Assembly: GCA_016800925.1 (NCBI GenBank)
Contig: JABCPU010000023.1
Location: forward strand, 248,001 to 312,000
Reading direction: 5' to 3'
Source of the DNA: Suillus spraguei
Lineage: Eukaryota > Basidiomycota > Agaricomycetes > Boletales > Suillaceae
Length of the DNA stretch: 64,000 bases
In this document: one piece after another, positions 55,951 to 64,000 of the stretch
How the letters are laid out: the number at the start of each line of letters is the position of its first letter
How positions within the stretch are numbered: position 1 is the first letter of the stretch
Made by a program: the position numbers and the translations under genes
Notes under the pieces: model-generated
Told to the model about the DNA's origin: nothing
Database searches by the model: none
What the model saw: only the letters and a program-made list of their open reading frames with translations

Positions 55951-57526
55951 CTACCTGTTCGACAGGGGTATGATAGTGGGTGCTTGAGGTCGACTCTCCA
56001 TCTTCTTCTGGTTGTTCTTCGCAATCGCATACACAACCCCTGCAAAGAACCCCACTCCGATCGCCGACACCGATCCTACTGTTACTGTATCACCAAAGAA
56101 GAGCATACCTGAAGCCGCAACAGGGAGTTTGTTGAGAGCTCCGACCATGCTATAGTCGTCATTAGTGCAACCTGCTGAGAGTACTAGAAGCCCTGTATCC
56201 GTACCTATAGGTAGTACTACTTGTGGTGCGTACACACCATGCCGTAGAATACGAAATTCCAACTGCAGCCGCACCCGAAAATGCGATAGCAGACAAAAGA
56301 ACGTTGCGTGTATCGAGTGGGCTGGATCAGACAAGCATCAGTAACTATTATGCGGCCTCGCTGAGTGATGGGGTGTCGCACAAGTTTTTAACAAGGTTTT
56401 CTGAGCCCCAATCCTCCACAACAATGGAAAACACCGCCAAGACAGGAATCGATAACAAGTTATTGTAGAACATCGAATCCCAATCAGAAAAGCCAGTGAC
56501 TTTTATACGCTTGCGCATCAGAAGAACCTATGCAACGCGGCCAACATTCAGCTTAGGGGCATCATCAGGACACGGAGTCTTACGTAGGCAGCACTCATCA
56601 GGCAATTCATAAACATCCACACGTACCCCGCATTCAATCTAGAAACCATGTTTGACATTATGTCTAAACCAATGCCCATGGCGGCGCTCGCTGGCGGAAT
56701 GTTCTCGGTACCACCTATGGCATTACTGACATCCGTAAACGCAGCCAATATAGAAGATAACACCTGTCATAAAATGAGCCCATAAACTCTATCCATTCGA
56801 ATAATGAGGCCACTCGCCATAAAAATGAAGGCGACCATCGTAAGTGCTGTAATTCGTCCGCCGAACCACAGAACTTCTCCGTATGCCTGGTTCTTCGTTA
56901 GCCTCAAATGTTTACGACTTGAGAACAATAACCGCACAATGAGTATAATCGTCAGATTCTTGAAAATGGTATAAACGGGTATACTGAGATATTGCTGCGG
57001 CGAGGCTGTTAGTGCATGACGTACGGATTGAGACTCTTGCTTGTTCGGTAGTACTCACCAGACTTTTCGAGCCAGTATAGATTACACTAACCAGCAGACA
57101 GCTGATGGGATACCATGCCTTGACATCTTGCATGTCGAAATCGCGGAATGATATTACACCCGACTTCTTAGCTGCGATCACGCACGCAACACAGACTATA
57201 CTCTGCATTGACAGCAGTAGAAAAGTCATGTTAAATTGACTCCCAGACACTACGAACTAAATCAAACTATCAGAGACTAAGCATGATGAAAGGACATTGC
57301 CTATGACCTTGTTCATGACTGTCATCATGATTGACGCTAGACAGTAGCATACTACGGAAGGAACTATACACCACCCCGCAATTGAGCATGCAGTAAACAC
57401 GAAACATATGGGTAACTTACTAGCAGAGTTAGCCTCTCCTCCAGAGTCTTTCTGGTTGCCGGTGGCTAAATTGCGCCGCAGCTCTGCCAAGTCTTGATCC
57501 TCTGAAGATTCCTTTGAGCTTCCCAT
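55951..57526 (-). CDS. VRG4: Golgi GDP-mannose transporter (Vrg4 type)
   Basis: Nucleotide-sugar antiporter that brings GDP-mannose into the Golgi for glycan mannosylation. Start chosen at the ATG of [20 protein letters not shown]; an intron removes the following text and leads to [18 protein letters not shown], then [15 protein letters not shown] and further membrane segments ([39 protein letters not shown]). The last exons give [28 protein letters not shown] and the diagnostic [20 protein letters not shown], where GALNK is the GDP-mannose binding motif. It ends with a lysine-rich tail ([13 protein letters not shown]), like Golgi-retention tails of the family. About ten hydrophobic helices, about 390 residues. 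CACGTGAC lies at 57711-57718 in its promoter. Confidence 0.93.
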
Positions 57527-58434
57527 GTGCACCTGAAGCCGAGTATATGAAGACTAAAAACGGAGCTTGTAATAGAACCTATAGAAATCACTAGAACCCA
57601 GGGATGTTAATGAAGAGATAACAAAATAATCGTAAGATATTCAGAATAAAAATGGTATCGTCCTTAAAAAGCATGAGGATACTATGCGGATTTCATATCC
57701 GCTATTTGTACACGTGACTCGAATTTGTTGTTCTACCAGTAGGAAACTCTGAATTCTCCAGCTTTGCTATCCAGTCTTAGAACGCAGCCTTCTTTTCCGA
57801 CGTGTCAATTGGACGTGGTCCTGTCTTCTGATGCTCATTACGCCCAAAGGGTCTGTACACTCATGCCACTAGTAATTATCCAAGAAAATAGCTGAGGGAC
57901 TAAGAGAACGTCAAAAGTTCAAGCTCGCATCAGATGCAAAGGCACATATTATGCACCATATGTACCAGCGAAAATTCTCATAGCATCCCAGTCTGTCTAG
58001 GGTTGTCCGCCCGACCGCACGCGACATGCTCTTCAGGCATGCTGCAAGTTGGACGTTAGTCTATCTCTTAGTCTCTGAGTTGCATTCATTTAAATTATCC
58101 CTGCAGCAGTACTTATTGATTGAACTCCCGTAGCATGAAAAAACCATATGACAATTTGACAACACAAATTCTCGTTTTCAAAGTCCAAGTCGAACACGGT
58201 CGATAATGATATACATATACTTTTATTGACTTCTATGCTGTCCCTAAAATGCCAGTGGTCACGGCATCTTTTCGTCGGTGGCAAACAGCCAGTAGCGTTT
58301 CAGGCCCTGGGGCAGCTTGAGGTACTTACCCCGTGTGCTGGAGTCTGGCGGCCGCATGAGGCATATTTACCGCAAGAGGGTTATTTATTCCGAGTCCAAG
58401 AACAACCAAATCTTACATCGGTGCTCACACCACC
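57527..58434. other. Divergent intergenic region
   Basis: About 0.9 kb between the start codons of the GDP-mannose transporter and the TMEM163-like gene. Holds CACGTGAC at 57711-57718. No gene seen; ORFs at 58226-58430 are out-of-frame text. Confidence 0.5.
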
Positions 58435-59280
58435 ATGGTTTCACGCTCCTTCCTGCAAAAAAGCGCCATCGCTATCAGCATCGCCAGCCTATTCTACAAC
58501 ATCGCGGAAGGCGTTATCTCCGTGGTCTTTGGTGCAGAATCGTCGTCGCACTCTCTCATCTTCTTTGGCATCCAATCAATAATCGAAGTGCTCTCGGCTT
58601 CACTCGTGGTTTGGAGATTTCTGAATGGACTCAAAGCTGGCGAAGGAGGCGAGGATGAATCTGAAGTCAGAATGAGCAGAGACCTGAGGTTTGCATGTTT
58701 TCCCCTCTGCCGCTTTCATCTACCGACACACACCAGGATAGAAAGAATGGCAACCTTGGCCATAGGGATTCTCCTCGTGATGCTTACCCTAGCAGCCATC
58801 GGTACATCCATCGCCTCCCTCGTCGCCCATGACCACCCCAGTCCATCCAACGCATCACTTATCATCGCTGGGAGTGCTTTCTTCATCATGTTCTTGTTCT
58901 GGGTACCGAAGCGCTACCTTGCAAAGGCGCTGAACTCTAGCACGATGAACGGCGAGGCACTTTGTACCTTGTCGTGTATGCAGTTCAGCGGTGCGCTATT
59001 GATTGGTTCCCTCATATACCGTGTCTGGCGTGGTGGGTGGTGGGTTGACTCCGCCACTGCCATCGTGATTGCTGTGCTTTTTGGTTGGGAGGGCTCCAAG
59101 ATGATTAGGTGGGCGAGTAATGATAACTTCAATGGCAGTTGTTGTTGTGGACAGGAGGAACGGAAGGCAGATAAACAAGCTATTCCTAAAGTCATGCAGC
59201 AGCCCAGTACTGCTCCCAAGCGCTGCTGCGGTGACTCCGGTTGTTGCAAACCTTCACAGGAAAGTGCCAACGAAGTCTAG
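58435..59280 (+). CDS. TMEM163-like membrane protein with cysteine-rich tail
   Basis: Resembles the TMEM163/cation-efflux-like family; vertebrate TMEM163 moves zinc. The N-terminus MVSRSFLQKSAIAISIASLF leads to YNIAEGVISVVFGAESSSHS and FFGIQSIIEVLSASLVVWRF, which match the E..GS..S.LGFGLDS-type first helices of the family. A 48-base intron (58690-58737) is probably present inside the ORF; it keeps frame either way. Five to six hydrophobic helices follow. The tail has two cysteine clusters, SCCCGQE and RCCGDSGCCKPS, likely to bind metal ions. About 265-281 residues. Transport function is inferred from family likeness only. Confidence 0.78.
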   Translation: MVSRSFLQKSAIAISIASLFYNIAEGVISVVFGAESSSHSLIFFGIQSIIEVLSASLVVWRFLNGLKAGEGGEDESEVRMSRDLRFACFPLCRFHLPTHTRIERMATLAIGILLVMLTLAAIGTSIASLVAHDHPSPSNASLIIAGSAFFIMFLFWVPKRYLAKALNSSTMNGEALCTLSCMQFSGALLIGSLIYRVWRGGWWVDSATAIVIAVLFGWEGSKMIRWASNDNFNGSCCCGQEERKADKQAIPKVMQQPSTAPKRCCGDSGCCKPSQESANEV

Positions 59281-59354
59281 CATGTTCAAATCATAGTTAA
59301 TGTTGTACAATAAGTATTTAGCGAGGCATGTATGAGATAAGTAGGAACTAGTTA

Positions 59355-61890
59355 TTACACCAAGTGACTCTTCCAATATAGGAGTTCTACACCACTGGAA
59401 TACGATGGAACTAAGCGATGATCAGCATGGTTTGATACCTTGCCATCGTTGTCCACGACCATAGAAATCACAGATGTTGAATTGCGGTCAGGGATGTAGT
59501 GTGTGCCCTGTTCAACCTGATTCGAAGGAATCCCATGACTATTGACAGTGTTAGCATGAATATACTTTTAACGAGGAAAAAACTCGCATCTCAGCTATAT
59601 GGTTTTGGATGAAAGTAAGTGACAGGGCATCGCGCACATGATGCTGGCACAAGGCACAATGCACAATAGCATCTGCCTTCACAGGAGGTTTGGCCTCTTT
59701 CTCATAATCCTTGACATTTACCAGCTCCCCACCCTCTATCATTGTCCACTCAATCTCTTCAGGTTGCAGATCTCTGTGTAAGCGATAGCTGTGCACCACC
59801 TGGTACGACAAACCGATGAGCATTGTCGCAAGAATCCGTGGAAATTTCATTTACCGCCATGTCCCATGTCATAACCACCTTTCTGCCCGGCGTGGAACAT
59901 TTCCGCATGCAAAACGAGCATCTAGTTTATCCATGTCCTCTCGACGCGTAGTCTTCGGGTCAAGACTGGCGGCCTGGACAATAGCTGCGGTTCCCTCGAA
60001 AACACTAATCCGAGGAAGATGTCTAACAGCGGACCACGTCTGGCAACCGAACAGTCTCACTTGTAGAATATAGACCTCGTCAAGCAGCGAAACAGATGCC
60101 GGGATGAAAAATCCAGGCCACGACAGCACTTCAGGATACGCCAGTAGACGACGATCACTACCAGATTCCACAACGAATACAGCAGTCGCCAACTGCAGGC
60201 AATCTGCATCCTTCTGCTTTCCACTATCACCCTGGCTATCTGAGGAACGGATCAGTTCTAAAAATTCGTGATCGACTTTGGCCCTCCAGGAGGATACAAA
60301 GTTCGGGAGCTGCTGAAAGGCAGAGACAAACGAAGTCGCGGTAATTGTGGCTGATTCAGGTGACATGATAAGAACTCTGAAGGGGTCGAACTCTGCAACA
60401 TCGACGGCATGCGGCATTATGTCAAATGCTGCATCTGGAGGAGGGGGGTGCTGGAGATACTTCTTGTACTCATCCATCAGAATCTGGCGCCGAGGACCAT
60501 AGATTTTATCTTCTATGCGACGAATCCTGACATCATCGAGCGCTGCGATCAAATCTGGGCGCATACGATCCCACGCTAGTAGTGAGGAGATGAATACCTA
60601 ACTCTAACAATTCGACGACATACTCACATTTTTGATTAAGAGGTTTTGGTTCTCTGAACGAAGCCCCTAGATGGTCTTGCAGCCAGAATCTATCCACGTA
60701 GTCCAACTCAGGCTTGTAGCCTGCCTCAGTGAGGCGAGTTACAATGCTAAGTTTGCGCATCAATCAAGGCTGGAGCATATAAGAAGGCAGCTGACGTACT
60801 CATCCTGGCGACCGCGTCTAATGGTGTCAAGTTCATATTTGCGAGAACTCGCCACAGACTGTGACCACTGCTGACATTGCTCTGCATGCTGGAATGAAGA
60901 TGTAGTTGCATAACCCAAGTATAACAAGTTCAACAACCTACTTCCATAACCTCAGCAGCATGCTTTCGCTTCCTAGACAACAAAGCTGCCATCTCATCCG
61001 CTGGGGTCTTCGAGTGCTCAGCAAGCAGTTCATCAAATGCCTTCTTAAGGAATAGTTGCTTGGGTCGGCCTGAAACGTCGTAAGAGTACCGAATGTAACA
61101 GTGATGTAAATCAAGGTAGGCCCACCTGTTCCGTATATCATGGTATGCGGTAAGTCATATGAGCTGAGATTTACCGTCCATGAAATGCGGCTTCGTGAGC
61201 TCCACTGATCAATAGTGCTGTGCACAGCGTAAACACAAGGGTTGAAAAGCCTGTTGAAAGATGACCAACTGTTCACCGATGCATCTGGGGCAGTATCGTG
61301 CCCGAAGTGGCCATAAAACAGATCGGACAACTCTGTCGCAATCCTACAGTACATATTGGTGAGAAAGGGTGGTGGCACTTTTGATAAAGCTCGTCGCACA
61401 TGGCAATGAGGGTAGAAAGCAAGATTTGCGTACTGTGGTTCACTCATGTCTTGGGGACAATCGGGAAGGTCATCAACCTGGAGGCGGGCAGTTTTCCAAG
61501 CAGAAGCGGATGATCGTTGCAGCAATAAATTTCGGAAGTCCTTACTAGTTCGGGATAGATTCAAAAGGTCCATTGGAAGGAGAAAACTGAGTATCTGAAT
61601 GAGTTCATGAGCCTTGCATAAACAACTATAGGCTCGAGTCTGACATGAAATAAAACATCCAAGTTCATCGTGGGCATTAGGTCGAGTCGTCCACGGCGCT
61701 TCAACTTCTTTTTGGCGCGGTGACCTATGCCTTTCCTGGATCTTTTCTTGACATGGCGGGGAGCAATGTCAAGGTCTTCTGAATCCTCGTCACTAGTACT
61801 AGCTTGGGGGATAAGCCTTCCTGGATTTGGGACCGTTCCTTTTTGGGAGTCATTGTTGACTACACGAGTAGCTGATCTTGTTGTAACCAT
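59355..61890 (-). CDS. F-box protein with C-terminal zinc site; one-base frame break near 59905
   Basis: Likely substrate adaptor of an SCF ubiquitin ligase. The ATG opens MVTTRSATRVVNNDSQKGT, followed by an acidic and then basic region (HVKKRSRKGIGHRAKKKLKR). An intron joins LDVLFH to ILSFLLPMDLLNLSRTSKDF, the F-box helix pair. The middle is typical of the large Agaricomycete F-box families (LLQRSSASAWKTARLQVDDL; DALDDVRIRRI; VRHLPRISVFEG). The frame LDARFACG then stops at 59869, but one base shift gives KCSTPGRKVVMTWDMA, then an intron, VVHSYRLHRDL, and VHCALCQHH, so CGKC and CALCQHH would form a zinc site. The last intron appears to be GC-AG. The 3' end at 59355 is my best estimate; with an additional intron it would differ slightly. 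Confidence 0.72.
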
Positions 61891-62148
61891 TGAACTACAG
61901 TCCTTGGTGTACACTAAACTTGAGGCTTGTACTGCGTGGGGGTCAAAAAAAAGGAGTCTCGCTGGATCGGGATCGGCCTTGGGCTTGATGTCACAAAAAT
62001 GACCAAACAATAAAAAATAAAAATACTTACAAATAAATGAAGACGAAATTCATGCATACACAAACGATAATAAAGGAAATTCATTACAGCAAATCTCAAG
62101 CATATACTACGATAGAGGGTAACAGACTAACAGTCCACATAAAAACGA

Positions 62149-64000
62149 TCAGTATCCAAAGCCGGTCATAGCCTGGGTAGTAATAGGTCAGTCATACGGA
62201 ACACCAACGGCAAGGAGAAACTCACAGGCATCATACCAACCATGCCGTTACCATTTGCCATTGGTGGCGGTTGACTGACATATCTAAAGCTCGTTCATTA
62301 AATCAAGTATGTGAAACTCGCCAGGATCCTTACCCGTTGGTTATCATCAGACGGGTGGCAGGGTTGATAATTGGGGCTTCAGCTTCTTGTTGCTCCTTCG
62401 CAGACTCTTTTTTGGAGCGCTCCTTGACCTCCTTCTCCAATGCAGCCAACTTCTCGCGCATGGTCCTTGATACTTGAATTTTATATGGCATGTAGAAATC
62501 ATTGAGACCATGTTGCCACGACAGCTCTTCCACAACATCTGGGCGAAGAAGGTCGAAGCAAACGTATAGCATAGCAGCGAAGCACTCCTTGTTGCCGATA
62601 TCAACGAAGTACGAGAGCAGATCTTCAGCGACGTCTGTTGAAGCAGAGGTGGCGGCAGTGATAATAGCGTCCTTATACAACTGATCGTGCTTTGAGAGAG
62701 ATATCGACTCTTCCCAGCGAGAATTTTTCTTGAATACAAAAGTCAGTTTCACATCATTGTATACCCGAACGATCATGTACCTTGTAGAGATGTGCCGCAA
62801 GTCTCCTGAATTCCAGCAGACCATGCTGCTCTAAGCGCCGTGCAAGACCAATGTTATCGAAGTTGTCAAAGCTGTCGATAGAATCTCGGAGCGTTTTATA
62901 GTCTTCTTCTTCTATGAGGAGGTCATTGTATGCATCGTTCACGGTCTCAATATTCAACTACTCGAGCAATCAGCTCTCACATAGAGGAGACAACAAGCGT
63001 AAAGCGGCTTACATGCTGGACGGCAATGAGATATGCCCGAATCAAGGGAATATGATCTATCTGGCGGAACATACGGACAACCCGCGCGTGCTCAACGCGG
63101 GGAATGAGAACAGTGAGAAGATCAGTCAAAAGCGTCGGTTGTTCTTGAAGATAGAATGTGAGTGCCTTGTAATATCTAGAAAATTATTCTAGCCAGAGCA
63201 TCGTCAGATTTGCGAGAACCCACATTTCGACATTGGCAGCCCGAACGATAACATCTTTGAACTGGTTGTGCTCCCAAGCATCAGCTGAACGTTCAATCAT
63301 CGCCAAAGCCGCATTATCCTGGAACAAATATGAGTATATATTAATAGAGTTGGTGACAAGAACACGTACAAACTCGTCGTATTTCATGTATAGGAAAACC
63401 AACTCGGGCCAGAGATGAGCCTTTTCAGTGGCTTTGATAACCTAGACGGGGTCTGAGCATAAAGACCGAAATAACGTGCGTGACACCTGCCTTGGGGATG
63501 TTGATTCTCGAGACGAAAAGCTTGAGGTGTTCCATCACTAATCAAATGAAGATGAGATGCTGCCATGGAGATAACGATCTGCTTACATTTTCCTGGTCTG
63601 TACTTGCTGTATAGGATCGACAACTCGGTGAAGATACCCATCTGTCCAAATCATTAGAGCTGACGATGGCAGATGTCTTAAAAACGCTTACATGCGCTCG
63701 CTCTAAACTCAAAGCAGCTTCAAGTAAGGACAGAACTTCATCGAAGTAGCCCCAACGTTCATAAGACCTAAGCAGAGCGGCCACTTCCTCCTAAATTGAC
63801 AGTGAGTGGATGACATAGTTATTAAAACGCTAACTGACCGCGTGAACGACGATGTTCAAGCCGCAAATTTGCGCCTGTGACAATAGTCAGAATGCAACTG
63901 AGCTTCATATATAAAATCACTGACGAGTCTGAACTCAGCTTTCTCGATACATGCAGCATGGACCTGCTTCCAAACCCTTAGGCAGTGTCAATTCAGGATT
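62149..64000 (-). CDS. CHC1: Clathrin heavy chain, C-terminal part (5' end outside window)
   Basis: Heavy chain of the clathrin coat, which forms triskelions on plasma membrane and trans-Golgi vesicles. The gene enters from the right edge. Visible exons encode the proximal leg and trimerisation region: [137 protein letters not shown], and [20 protein letters not shown]. The end after the KERSKKE coiled coil is [15 protein letters not shown] and TGFGY. Introns of 50-80 bases throughout; the frame is open. One of the most conserved proteins in the window. Confidence 0.96.

Noticed and set aside
59551..59850. A separate small secreted protein starting MKFPRILATMLIGLSYQ
   Set aside because: Its start codes for what is intron sequence of the F-box gene; the downstream part (VVHSYRLHRD, CALCQHH) fits the F-box protein tail after splicing.

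Overview
The window looks like nuclear DNA of a mushroom-forming basidiomycete (Agaricomycetes). Genes sit on both strands, most are cut by many introns of about 45-75 bases with GT..AG ends, and the gene set is eukaryotic and fungal: Kin28/CDK7 kinase, an Nup153-type nucleoporin, complex I 21-kDa subunit, Shr3 chaperone, SmB, pyruvate carboxylase, the Vrg4 GDP-mannose transporter and clathrin heavy chain. No prokaryotic, plasmid or viral block was recognised. CDS coordinates below span introns.

Layout. 1-9.3 kb: 3' end of a cytochrome P450 (+), a CoA-diphosphatase NUDIX gene (-), CDK7/Kin28 (+), a zinc-finger nucleoporin (-) and NUXM (+). 9.9-19.7 kb is a rearranged accessory segment: an intact S33 alpha/beta hydrolase (-), a P450 pseudogene (-) that is an inverted paralogue of the P450 at the window start, then a composite of duplicated scraps (P450 5' flank, the last exons of a DnaJ gene, the 5' part of the S33 hydrolase) and a gene-free stretch rich in palindromes. 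19.7-20.7 kb: a second, unrelated S33 peptidase. 22.3-22.95 kb: a tandem array of five units shaped like the anticodon and T arms of tRNA-Leu(CAA), each followed by a T6-T7 run.

24-31.6 kb: DnaJ protein, OHCU decarboxylase (urate breakdown), a Gfo/Idh/MocA oxidoreductase, an orphan membrane protein, Shr3 and a short coiled-coil protein. 34.5-40.5 kb: a SET-domain lysine methyltransferase with unusually long introns. 42.4-43.5 kb: an Ecl1-type zinc-binding protein with a frame break. 43.5-47.9 kb: nothing recognised. 47.95-64 kb: a dense housekeeping block with SmB, a nitronate monooxygenase-like flavoprotein, pyruvate carboxylase, Vrg4, a TMEM163-like membrane protein, an F-box protein with a C-terminal zinc site, and the 3' part of clathrin heavy chain.

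The genes do not form one pathway; most are independent housekeeping functions. The most unusual parts are the tRNA-Leu-like tandem array, the patchwork of gene fragments at 16.3-17.7 kb, the palindrome cluster at 18.6-19.1 kb and the long-intron SET gene. Several genes show single-base frame breaks, some at homopolymers, so part of them may be sequence errors.
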